Source: Microbacterium oryzae (lineage in GTDB: Bacteria; Actinomycetota; Actinomycetes; Actinomycetales; Microbacteriaceae). From it: DNA of 64,000 nucleotides. The stretch is taken from positions 2,542,001 through 2,606,000 of the forward strand of contig NZ_CP032550.1 in the NCBI RefSeq assembly GCF_009735645.1. The letters are read 5' to 3'. The position numbers were made by a program, and so were the translations under genes. The notes under the pieces were generated by a model that made no database searches, was not told the origin of the DNA, and saw only the letters and a list, made by a program, of their open reading frames with translations. Below, piece after piece: positions 51,224-59,479 of the stretch (position 1 is its first letter; every line of letters begins with the position of its first letter).

Positions 51224-51255
51224 GGAGGGGCCGGGGCACATGCTCCGGCCCCTCC
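51224..51255 (+). terminator. terminator after the three-hydrolase operon
   Basis: GGAGGGGCCGGGGCA and TGCTCCGGCCCCTCC pair over 15 bp with one G-T wobble, 7 bp after the stop. Confidence 0.7.
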
Positions 51256-51266
51256 GCGTGCGCACT

Positions 51267-51337
51267 CCGGAGGAGATGCGCACTCAGGAGGACACTTCCG
51301 GCCGGATCCACCCTGCCGAGCGCGCATCTCCTCCCGG
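51267..51337. repeat. about 70-bp palindromic element upstream of the last GH43 gene
   Basis: GGAGGAGATGCGCACTC (51269-51285) and GAGCGCGCATCTCCTCC (51318-51334) form a 17-bp inverted repeat with one mismatch around a 32-bp spacer. Size and layout match the elements in hemG and in the monooxygenase gene; the arm shares AGGAGAT with the latter. Confidence 0.5.
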
Positions 51338-51377
51338 ATGGCCGCTCTTGCCGCGGCCCTCCCGTCCCGCTACAGTC

Positions 51378-51391
51378 TGATACCGGTAACA
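51378..51391. promoter_or_regulatory. LacI-type operator, copy 4 (last GH43 gene)
   Basis: TGATACCGGTAACA keeps CCGGTAACA and the dyad TACCGGTA of the other copies; 34 bp before the ATG at 51425, so it could overlap the promoter. Confidence 0.6.
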
Positions 51392-51424
51392 ATTGCGTTG
51401 CCACGACCCCTCGAAGGAGAGCGG

Positions 51425-54400
51425 ATGGTCGCCTCACCCCGCGCAGCGCGCCTCGCCCGCCGCGCCCTCGTCGCCACCGCGACGACGCTCGGCATCGTCG
51501 CGGCCGGGCTCGCGCCCGCGCATGCAACCTCGACAAACGAGCACCTCGTCGCGCACTATGCGCTCGATGAGACCGGCGGCTCCGTCGCCGCGGACAGCTC
51601 CGGGCACGGCCGCGATGCCGCGATCGTCGGCGGCGCGACCCTCGCCGGCAGCGAGGGCATCCGCCTCGACGGCGCGGATGATCACGTGAAGCTGCCCGAC
51701 GACATCCTGAAGGGCTTGAACTCGATCACGGTCAGCACCGACGTGCTGGTGCGCGCCGAGCAGGGCACCCCCTACTTCATCTACGGGCTCGGCAACCCCG
51801 CGAGCTCCAGCTCCGGGACCGGGTACCTCTTCTCCACGGGCAACGCCTACCGCACCGCCATCACGACGGGCAACTGGTCGGGGGAGCAGAACACGACGAG
51901 CGGTGCGAACCTCGCGCGCGGCGTGTGGAAGACGATCACGTACACGCTCGACGACGCGTCCGACACCGCCCGTCTCTACCTCGACGGCGTCCAGGTCGCG
52001 GTGAAGACGGGCGTCACCGTCACGCCCGCTCAGATCGGCGGCGGCACGACCACGGCGAACTACCTCGGCCGCTCGAACTACTCCTCCGACCGGTACCTCG
52101 CGGGCAGCCTCCGCGACTTCCGCATCTACGACACCGCGCTCTCCGCAGCGGATGTGGCGGCACTCGCGCCCGGCGACGAGACCCGGGCCCAGCGCGACGT
52201 CGATGCGCTCTCGCTCGGCGACCTCTCGAACGTCACGGCCGACCTGGCCCTGCCCACCGCGGCGCCGAACGGATCCACGATCACCTGGGCCACGAGCGAC
52301 GCCGCCGTGATCTCGACCTCCGGCACGGTGACGCGTCCGTCGTCGGGCGCGGCGGAGGTCACCCTGACCGCCACGGCGACGAAGGGCGCGGCGTCCGCGT
52401 CGCGAACCTTCACCGCCACGGTCCCGGCCACGGGCGAAGCAGACCTCCGCGCGGATCTCGATGCCATCGCCATCCCGAACGCCTCGGACATCCGCGGCAA
52501 CATCACGCTGCCGACGAAGGGGGCGGTCCATGGCAACGTGATCGCCTGGTCCTCCTCCGCCGAGGACGTGGTGTCGGCGAGCGCCGCCGGCGAGGTCGCC
52601 CCGGGCGTCGTCAGGCGCGGCGCCGTGGATCGCGAGGTCGTGCTGACGGCCGCGGTGGGCGGGCTCACGCGCGACGTCACCGTCACCGTGCGCGCGGCGC
52701 GCGAGCAGGCCGAGTACGAGGGCTACGCGTTCGCCTATTTCACCGGCGACTCCGTGGCGGGCGAGAGCATCCACTTCGCCGCGAGCGAGGGCAACAACGC
52801 CCTCGACTGGAACGAACTCAACAGCGGCCTGCCGGTGCTCAGCTCCCAGTACGGCGAGCAGGGCCTCCGCGACCCCTTCATCATCCGCTCTCCCGAGGGC
52901 GACACCTTCTACCTCATCGCCACCGACCTCTCGATCGGGTCCGGCACGTCCTGGGACGCCTCGCAGCGGCAGGGCAGCAAGTACCTCGAGGTGTGGGAGT
53001 CCCACGATCTCGTGAACTGGTCCGCGCAGCGGCACGTCCGGGTGTCGCCCGACACCGCAGGCAACACCTGGGCACCCGAGGCGTACTACGACGAGTCGCT
53101 CGGTGCGTACGTGGTGTTCTGGGCGTCGAAGCTCTACGCCGAGACGGACCCCGCGCACAGCGGCAGCACCTACAACCGCATGATGTACGCCACCACGCGC
53201 GACTTCGTGACGTTCAGCGAGCCGCAGATCTGGCAGGACGGGAAGTCTCGCATCGACTCGACCGTGACCCGCCACGACGGCGTCTACTACCGCTTCACGA
53301 AGGACGAGGGGGCCGGCACCACCGGCTGCTCCGACATCATCCAGGAGTCGTCGACCGAGCTGCGCGCGCCGCTGGACGAGTGGGAGCTGATCGACTCCTG
53401 CATCGGCCGTGACGCGGGAACGCGCGCGGTCGAGGGGCCCTCGATCTTCCAGGCGAACCCGGGCGACGTGAACGGCGGCGGTACGCACTACCTCTTCGTC
53501 GACGAGTACGGCGGGCGCGGGTACATCCCGCTGCGCACCGACGACATCGCGAAGGGCGACTGGTCCGTCGCGCCCGAGTACGACCTGCCCGCGAGCCCTC
53601 GGCACGGCACGGTGATCCCCGTGACCGCCGCCGAGCTCGCCGGTCTGTACGCCGGGAAGGAGCCGATCTCGTCCAACGAGGACGGCGAGGTGCTGCGCTA
53701 CGACTTCTCGGATGGCGCGGGCGCGACCCTGAAGGACGTCTCCGGCAACGGACGGGACGCGACCGTGAACGGCGCGACCTGGGCGGACGGCGCGCTGCGG
53801 TTCGACGGCACGGACGACTACGTCGACCTGCCGGACGACGTGCTGGCCGGCCTCGAGGACATTACCGTCGACGCCGATGTCTGGGTCGACCCCGCACAGT
53901 CCGGCAACTACTTCATCTGGGGCCTCGGCAACACCGATGCCGCCGGGGCCGGGCGCGGCTACCTCTTCACCACCGGCAACAGCGCGTACCGCACGAGCAT
54001 CACCACCGGCACCTACTCGTCGGAGCAGACCGTGAGCCAGGGCGCCGCTCTGCCGCGGGGCCGCTGGGCGCACCTCACCTACACGCTGCAGGGCGACACC
54101 GCGCGTCTCTACCTCGACGGCGTGCTCGTGGCGACGAAGGAAGGCGTCACGGTCGACCCGGGCGACATCTCCGGGGGCGAGACCTGGGCGAACTACCTCG
54201 GCCGCTCGCTCTACGAGCAGGACGGCCGCTTCAAGGGCAGCTTCCGCGAGTTCGCGATCTACGACCGGGCGCTGAGCTCGACCGAGGTGCTCGAGATCGC
54301 GGGGGCGCCGGGCGCGATCGGCGCGGTGTCGCTGAAGGACCCGTCCGCGCTCAAGACGGCGCCCATCGTCGACTCGGCAGCGCACACGGTCGTGCTGCCG

Positions 54401-55774
54401 GTCGTGAAGGGCACAGACCTGACGAAGCTCGCGCCGACCTTCGGCACCGCGGCGGGGGCGACCGCGTCGCCCGCCTCGGGAACGACGGTCGACCTCTCGA
54501 AGCCCGTCTCGTACGCCATCACGTCGGGTGGGCAGACGACGACGTGGACCTTCACGGCGCAGGTCATGAACAGCCCGGTGCTGCCGGGGCTGAACGCGGA
54601 CCCGAACATCGCGGTGTTCGGCGACACGTACTACCTCTACGCCACGACGGATGGCACGGCGGGCTGGGGCGGCAAGGACTTCTACGTCTGGTCGTCGAAG
54701 GACCTCGTCGACTGGACCCGCTCCGAGGAGCCCATCCTCACGCTGGACGGCGCGAACGGCGATGTCCCGTGGGCGAGCGGCAACGCGTGGGCGCCGACGA
54801 TCATCGAGCGCGACGGGAAGTACTACTTCTACTTCTCGGGCCACAACACCGCCCTCAACCGCAAGACGATCGGCGTCGCGGTAGCCGACAGCCCCACGGG
54901 GCCCTTCACGGCACAGCCGCAGGCGATGATCCTCAACAACGAGGCGGTCACCTCCGGGCAGGCGATCGACCCGGCGGCGTTCCGCGACCCGATCAGCGGG
55001 AAGCACTACCTCACGTGGGGCAACGGCGGTCCGTCGAACGGTCCCGTGATCGCGGAGCTGAACGACGACATGACCTCGATCAAGGCGGGGACGTACCGGC
55101 GGATCTCCGGGCTCACCGACTTCCGCGAGGGCATCTTCCTCAACTACCGTGACGGGCTGTACCACCTGACCTACTCGATCGACGACACCGGCTCGGAGAA
55201 CTACCGCGTCGGCTACGCCACGGCGACGAGCCTCGACGGGCCGTGGACCTCCCGCGGCGTGATCCTCCAGAAGGACCTGTCGCTGGGCATCAAGGCGACG
55301 GGGCACAGCTCGATCATCAACGTCCCCGGAACCGACGACTGGTACATCGCGTACCACCGCTTCGCAATCCCGGGCGGCGACGGCACCCACCGCGAGACGA
55401 CCATCGACAAGCTCGAGATCGGCGAGGACGGACTCTTCCAGCCCGTGAAGCCGACGCTCACGAGCGTCGCTCCGCAGCCGGTTCCGTCGGCAGGGCCCGA
55501 TGTCACCACCACGGTCGGCTCGCGGTGCGTCGCCGGCAAGGCGGTCCTGACCGTCTCGGTCCGCAACGACAGCGACGGCCCGGTGGCGGCGACGATCGCG
55601 ACCCCCTACGGCGACAAGTCGATCGCCAGCATCGCGCCGGGCAAGACGGCGGCGAGCGCGTTCTCGGCGCGCATCGCCCAGCTGCCGGCCGGCGAGGTGC
55701 AGGTGTCCGCGACGGATGGCCAGCAGGCGTCGTCGAGCGAGGCGGTGGCTTTCAAGGGGGTGAGCTGCGGCTGA
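51425..55774 (+). CDS. secreted glycoside hydrolase with two GH43 domains and two LamG domains
   Basis: 1449 residues, the largest protein here. The signal peptide ends near APAHATS. Domains, roughly: LamG 40-250, two Ig-like 258-430, GH43 A 431-746 (GLRDPFIIRSPEGDTFYLIATD; IDSTVTRHDG; VEGPSIFQ), LamG 755-960, Ig-like 962-1045, GH43 B 1053-1350 (GLNADPNIAVFGDTYYLYATTD; IDPAAFRDP; FREGIFLNYRDG), shared module 1363-1449. The two GH43 domains belong to clearly different branches, so one chain may cleave two linkages. The two LamG domains are close copies (FIYGLGN/FIWGLGN, GYLFSTGNAYRTAITTG/GYLFTTGNSAYRTSITTG). GAAGGAGAG precedes the ATG. Confidence 0.9.
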   Translation: MVASPRAARLARRALVATATTLGIVAAGLAPAHATSTNEHLVAHYALDETGGSVAADSSGHGRDAAIVGGATLAGSEGIRLDGADDHVKLPDDILKGLNSITVSTDVLVRAEQGTPYFIYGLGNPASSSSGTGYLFSTGNAYRTAITTGNWSGEQNTTSGANLARGVWKTITYTLDDASDTARLYLDGVQVAVKTGVTVTPAQIGGGTTTANYLGRSNYSSDRYLAGSLRDFRIYDTALSAADVAALAPGDETRAQRDVDALSLGDLSNVTADLALPTAAPNGSTITWATSDAAVISTSGTVTRPSSGAAEVTLTATATKGAASASRTFTATVPATGEADLRADLDAIAIPNASDIRGNITLPTKGAVHGNVIAWSSSAEDVVSASAAGEVAPGVVRRGAVDREVVLTAAVGGLTRDVTVTVRAAREQAEYEGYAFAYFTGDSVAGESIHFAASEGNNALDWNELNSGLPVLSSQYGEQGLRDPFIIRSPEGDTFYLIATDLSIGSGTSWDASQRQGSKYLEVWESHDLVNWSAQRHVRVSPDTAGNTWAPEAYYDESLGAYVVFWASKLYAETDPAHSGSTYNRMMYATTRDFVTFSEPQIWQDGKSRIDSTVTRHDGVYYRFTKDEGAGTTGCSDIIQESSTELRAPLDEWELIDSCIGRDAGTRAVEGPSIFQANPGDVNGGGTHYLFVDEYGGRGYIPLRTDDIAKGDWSVAPEYDLPASPRHGTVIPVTAAELAGLYAGKEPISSNEDGEVLRYDFSDGAGATLKDVSGNGRDATVNGATWADGALRFDGTDDYVDLPDDVLAGLEDITVDADVWVDPAQSGNYFIWGLGNTDAAGAGRGYLFTTGNSAYRTSITTGTYSSEQTVSQGAALPRGRWAHLTYTLQGDTARLYLDGVLVATKEGVTVDPGDISGGETWANYLGRSLYEQDGRFKGSFREFAIYDRALSSTEVLEIAGAPGAIGAVSLKDPSALKTAPIVDSAAHTVVLPVVKGTDLTKLAPTFGTAAGATASPASGTTVDLSKPVSYAITSGGQTTTWTFTAQVMNSPVLPGLNADPNIAVFGDTYYLYATTDGTAGWGGKDFYVWSSKDLVDWTRSEEPILTLDGANGDVPWASGNAWAPTIIERDGKYYFYFSGHNTALNRKTIGVAVADSPTGPFTAQPQAMILNNEAVTSGQAIDPAAFRDPISGKHYLTWGNGGPSNGPVIAELNDDMTSIKAGTYRRISGLTDFREGIFLNYRDGLYHLTYSIDDTGSENYRVGYATATSLDGPWTSRGVILQKDLSLGIKATGHSSIINVPGTDDWYIAYHRFAIPGGDGTHRETTIDKLEIGEDGLFQPVKPTLTSVAPQPVPSAGPDVTTTVGSRCVAGKAVLTVSVRNDSDGPVAATIATPYGDKSIASIAPGKTAASAFSARIAQLPAGEVQVSATDGQQASSSEAVAFKGVSCG

Positions 55775-55781
55775 GGGAAGT

Positions 55782-55885
55782 GAGGACGCGGCGCCGCCGA
55801 CGTCCTCGCCGCGCCGGCACCCGAGCCGGAGCGGCGCCCCGCGCGACGCGGAAGTCGCGCGGTGCCGTCGGGCGATCGTCGCCCG
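55782..55885 (+). other. three consecutive hairpins in the 136-bp gap before the WxL-like gene
   Basis: GAGGACG/CGTCCTC (55782-55807, possible terminator of the GH43 gene), CCGCGCGAC/GTCGCGCGG with a 6-nt loop (55839-55862) and CGGGCGA/TCGCCCG with a 3-nt loop (55869-55885). The last two end 26 bp before the ATG and could be a structured 5' leader. Confidence 0.45.
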
Positions 55886-55910
55886 GGGCAGGAACGAGGA
55901 GAGATCTCTC

Positions 55911-56534
55911 ATGATGAAGCGAGCTATCACGAAGCGGATGTCCGTGGCTGCGGTCGGCGGCGTCCTGCTGGCGGGCGTTGCCGGCGCGGCCTTCGCCGAG
56001 GAGCAGGTCGGCGACGGCAACGACGTCGACGTCTCGGTCACGATCGAGGACGCGAACCCCGGCGTGCTGGCGATGAGCGTGGCCGGCACGTCGTCCGCGC
56101 TCGCCGAGGACGGCTCGACCGCCACGGTGCGGCAGTTCACGGGCACGCTGCCCACCGTCACGGTCACCGACACCCGCACGGCGGAGGAGATCCCCGACGG
56201 CGCGTACTGGTGGGTGGAAGGCACCGCCTCCGCGTTCACCGGCGACGCCGGACAGGCGCCGATCGGCGCCGAGAACCTCGGCTGGGTGCCTGCGCTCCTC
56301 AACGACGACGGTTCGGGCGCGGTGGCCGAGGGCGACAATGTCGCACCGGCGCTGGACGAGACCGAGGCGCCCAACAACGTCGGCCTCGAGGGCCGCGAGC
56401 TGCTCGCGATGGCGGTCACCAGCGAGGAGGCCATCGGCTCCTGGCAGGCGAACGCCGGCCTCGTGCTGCAGGTGCCCGTCGACACCGCGCCCGGTTCGTA
56501 CTCGTCGACGCTCACCCTGTCGCTGTTCGAGTGA
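55911..56534 (+). CDS. secreted WxL-like surface protein
   Basis: 207 residues with a signal peptide ending near GAAFAEE. The mature part is beta-rich with VDVSVTIEDANPGVLAMSVAG at the start, FTGTLPTVTVTDTR in the middle and ANAGLVLQVPVDTAPGSYSSTLTLSLFE at the very C-terminus. The terminal strand pattern and the partner gene (DUF916) resemble WxL-type cell-wall-binding proteins of Firmicutes, but the two WxL motifs themselves are only partly visible (YWWVEG, GSWQAN). GAGGAGAG lies upstream. Start could also be the second ATG one codon later. Confidence 0.65.
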   Translation: MMKRAITKRMSVAAVGGVLLAGVAGAAFAEEQVGDGNDVDVSVTIEDANPGVLAMSVAGTSSALAEDGSTATVRQFTGTLPTVTVTDTRTAEEIPDGAYWWVEGTASAFTGDAGQAPIGAENLGWVPALLNDDGSGAVAEGDNVAPALDETEAPNNVGLEGRELLAMAVTSEEAIGSWQANAGLVLQVPVDTAPGSYSSTLTLSLFE

Positions 56535-56631
56535 GCGCACGGGCGGGCGCGTGCAGCGCCCGCCCTGCGTCATGCTGGGGTGTGCGCCGGATCCGGCGCA
56601 CACCCCCGCCTGAGCCCCCGGAGAGACGTCC

Positions 56632-57693
56632 ATGGACCTGCCCTTCCGCTCGCGATTCGCCGCGCTGCGCATCGTGACCGCCGCCGCGGTCGCCCTGCTG
56701 CTCCCCCTGGCGGCGGCGTCGCCTGCCCTCGGCGCGGAGGGCGACGAGGCGGGCACCATCACCTGGTCCGTCCGGCCCGCCGACGAGAGCGGCGAGGATG
56801 GCCGGGCCTGGGTGGAGCAGGAGCTCGACCCGGGGGAGAGCGCGACCGAGCATCTCGCCGTCCACAACCTGAGCGAGCAGGACGTGACGTTCCGCCTCTC
56901 CACCGCCGACGGCTACTTCCGGGAGAACGGCCGGTTCAGCATGCGCTCGTCCGACGAGGAGTCCGTGGATGCCGGAACCTGGATCGACGTCGTGGACGAG
57001 GTGAGCGTCCCGGCACAGGAGACGGTCATCGTGCCGTTCACGACGGCCGTGCCCGACAACGCCACGCCGGGGGACCACGCGGCGGGGATCGCCGCCTCAG
57101 TCCTGTCCGAGCAGGTGAGCGAGGACGGCGCCACGGTCGGCGTGGAGTCGCGGGTGGGCTTCCGTGTGATGACGCGCGTGACCGGCGAGATCGCGCCGGC
57201 CGCAGAGGTGCAGAACGTCTCCTCGGACTACCGGATGTCCTGGAATCCGATCTCGCCCGGCGACGCGACGGTGCGCTTCGAGGTCGTCAACACGGGGAAC
57301 ACGCGGCTGCTCGTCACCGGCGCGGTCGACGTGCAGGGCGGCGAGATCGCGTTCCCGGCCGCGGACGAGGCCGATCAGGAGCTGATGCCCGGCGACCGCC
57401 GGTCCTTCGCCGTCGCGGCGGAGGACGTCTGGCCCCTCGTCTCCGTGCCCGTCGGTGTGGAGGTGGCGCCCGCGGTCACCGGAGAGGGAGAGGGGACCGC
57501 CCTCGACTCGATCACCGCGGAGACGCGCATGTGGGCCATCCCCTGGCCGCAGCTGATCGTCCTGGCCGGCATCGTCCTGCTCGTGGTGTCCGCGACGTGG
57601 GGCCGCCGGCGCTCGCGGCGCCGCATGGCGGAGCTGATCGCCCGTGCGCGCGACGAGGGGCGCCGCGAGGCGATCGTCGACGAGACCGTCTGA
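56632..57693 (+). CDS. DUF916-type (WxL-interacting) membrane-anchored surface protein
   Basis: 353 residues. Signal peptide ending near ALGAEGD, then ITWSVRPADESGEDGRAWVEQELDPGESATEHLAVHNLSEQDVTFRL, the hallmark of DUF916, the peptidoglycan-binding part of WxL-associated proteins. A second beta domain follows (FEVVNTGNTRLLVTGAVDV), then one C-terminal membrane helix (LIVLAGIVLLVVSATWG) and a basic cytoplasmic tail. It lies 97 bp after the WxL-like gene, the usual pairing in cell-surface complexes. In this locus the pair follows directly on the secreted hydrolases. Confidence 0.83.
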   Translation: MDLPFRSRFAALRIVTAAAVALLLPLAAASPALGAEGDEAGTITWSVRPADESGEDGRAWVEQELDPGESATEHLAVHNLSEQDVTFRLSTADGYFRENGRFSMRSSDEESVDAGTWIDVVDEVSVPAQETVIVPFTTAVPDNATPGDHAAGIAASVLSEQVSEDGATVGVESRVGFRVMTRVTGEIAPAAEVQNVSSDYRMSWNPISPGDATVRFEVVNTGNTRLLVTGAVDVQGGEIAFPAADEADQELMPGDRRSFAVAAEDVWPLVSVPVGVEVAPAVTGEGEGTALDSITAETRMWAIPWPQLIVLAGIVLLVVSATWGRRRSRRRMAELIARARDEGRREAIVDETV

Positions 57694-57701
57694 GACGGAT
57701 C

Positions 57702-57741
57702 TCCCACCTGAGGGGGATGAGAATGTCCCCGGTCGGTGGGA
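57702..57741 (+). promoter_or_regulatory. nested hairpin in the leader of the ABC exporter operon
   Basis: TCCCACC (57702-57708) pairs with GGTGGGA (57735-57741) and, inside it, GGGGA (57713-57717) with TCCCC (57726-57730). It ends 10 nt before the GTG, close to where a ribosome would bind, and could be an operator dyad or an attenuator. Confidence 0.35.
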
Positions 57742-57751
57742 TCCTGTCGAG

Positions 57752-59479
57752 GTGCTCCTGAAGCTCCTCATCCGCTATCTGCGGCAGTACCGCTGGCTGC
57801 TCGTCGGCGTCCTCGTCTTCCAGCTGGCCTCGGCGCTCGCCGCCCTGTACCTGCCCACGCTCAACGCCGACATCATCGACAACGGCGTCGCGCGCGGCGA
57901 CACCGGCTACATCGTCCGCACCGGCCTGTTCATGCTGGCGGTGTCGCTGGGCCAGATCCTCGCGTCGATCGTCGCGACGTTCTGCGCCGCGCGCGCGGCC
58001 ATGAGCGCGGGGCGCGACATCCGCCGCGACGTCTTCGGCAAGGTCAGCGGCTTCAGCGAGCGCGAGGTCTCGCAGTTCGGCGCGGGCTCGCTCATCACCC
58101 GCAACACCAACGACGTGCAGCAGATCCAGATGGTGTCGATGATGAGCGCGACGATGCTCGTCCAGGCGCCCATGCTGGCGATCGGCGGCATCATCATGGC
58201 GCTGCGGCAGGACGTCGGACTCAGCTGGATCCTCGCGGTCTCGATCCCCGCGCTGCTCCTCATCGCCGGCCTCATCATCGGCCGGATGGTGCCGCTGTTC
58301 CGCGCCTACCAGCAGAAGCTCGACGGCGTGAACCGCGTCATGCGCGAGCAGCTGACGGGTGTCCGCGTGGTGCGCGCCTTCGTGCGCGAGGACATCGAGG
58401 AGGAGCGGTTCCGCGGGGCCAACACCGACATCATGGTGGTCGGGCGCAAGGTCGGATCGCTGTTCGTGCTCATGTTCCCGCTCGTGATGCTCGTGCTCAA
58501 CGTCACGATCGTCGCGGTGGTGTGGTTCGGCGGCATCCAGGTCGACGCCGGCGAGACGCAGATCGGCACGCTCTTCGCCTTCATGCAGTACGTCGGTCAG
58601 ATCCTCGGGGGCGTCATGATGGCGAGCTTCATGACGATCATGATCCCGCGGGCCGCGGTGTCCGCCGACCGCGTCGGCGAGGTGCTGGCGAGCGAGTCCA
58701 CCCTCGTGCGCCCCGCGAGCCCGCTGACGGAGTTCCCGCGGCGCGGCGCCGTGCGACTGCAGGACGTCGCCTTCACGTACCCCGGCGCCGAAGCGCCCGT
58801 GCTCGAGGGCGTGAGCTTCCGGGCGGAGCCGGGCAAGACGCTCGCCGTCATCGGCTCGACGGGATCGGGCAAGACCACGCTCGTCTCGCTCATCCCGCGG
58901 CTGTTCGACGTCACCGCCGGCAGCGTCGAGGTGGGCGGCGTCGACGTGCGCTCGGCCGACCTCGAGCGCCTCTGGAAGACCATCGGCCTGGTGCCGCAGC
59001 GGCCGTTCCTCTTCAACGGAACGGTGGCGAGCAACCTGCGCTTCGGCCGCGAGGACGCCACAGACGAGGAGCTCTGGCGTGCGCTCGAGATCGCGCAGGC
59101 GAAGGACTTCGTCGAGGAGATGCCGGATGGCCTGGAGTCGCGGATCGCGCAGGGCGGCACGAACGTGTCGGGCGGCCAGCGGCAGCGGCTGTCCATCGCA
59201 CGGGCCATCGTCCACGCCCCCGACATCCTCGTCTTCGACGACTCGTTCTCCGCGCTCGATCTGACGACCGATGCGCGGCTGCGGCAGGCGCTGTGGCGCG
59301 AGCTGCCGCACGTGACGAAGATCGTCGTCGCGCAGCGCGTCTCGACGATCACCGACGCCGACCGCATCATCGTGCTCGACGGCGGACGGATGGTGGGGGC
59401 AGGCACCCATGAGGAGCTCGTCTCCGAGAACGAGACCTACCGCGAGATCGTCGAGTCGCAGCTGGGAGTGGAAGCGTGA
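57752..59479 (+). CDS. ABC exporter subunit A (half transporter with atypical catalytic site)
   Basis: 575 residues: six membrane helices (about 1-310) fused to an ATPase with Walker A GSTGSGKTT, signature VSGGQRQRLSIARAI and Walker B VFDDSFSALD. Asp stands where the catalytic Glu normally is, as in one half of heterodimeric exporters such as TM287/288. The next gene keeps the Glu, so the two products probably form a heterodimer that exports drugs, lipids or peptides. GTG start has GATCCT 6 nt upstream. Confidence 0.92.
   Translation: MLLKLLIRYLRQYRWLLVGVLVFQLASALAALYLPTLNADIIDNGVARGDTGYIVRTGLFMLAVSLGQILASIVATFCAARAAMSAGRDIRRDVFGKVSGFSEREVSQFGAGSLITRNTNDVQQIQMVSMMSATMLVQAPMLAIGGIIMALRQDVGLSWILAVSIPALLLIAGLIIGRMVPLFRAYQQKLDGVNRVMREQLTGVRVVRAFVREDIEEERFRGANTDIMVVGRKVGSLFVLMFPLVMLVLNVTIVAVVWFGGIQVDAGETQIGTLFAFMQYVGQILGGVMMASFMTIMIPRAAVSADRVGEVLASESTLVRPASPLTEFPRRGAVRLQDVAFTYPGAEAPVLEGVSFRAEPGKTLAVIGSTGSGKTTLVSLIPRLFDVTAGSVEVGGVDVRSADLERLWKTIGLVPQRPFLFNGTVASNLRFGREDATDEELWRALEIAQAKDFVEEMPDGLESRIAQGGTNVSGGQRQRLSIARAIVHAPDILVFDDSFSALDLTTDARLRQALWRELPHVTKIVVAQRVSTITDADRIIVLDGGRMVGAGTHEELVSENETYREIVESQLGVEA

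Noticed and set aside
51434-56515. 1693-codon open frame opposite the double-GH43 gene
   Set aside because: Antisense shadow for the same reasons; no motif recognised.
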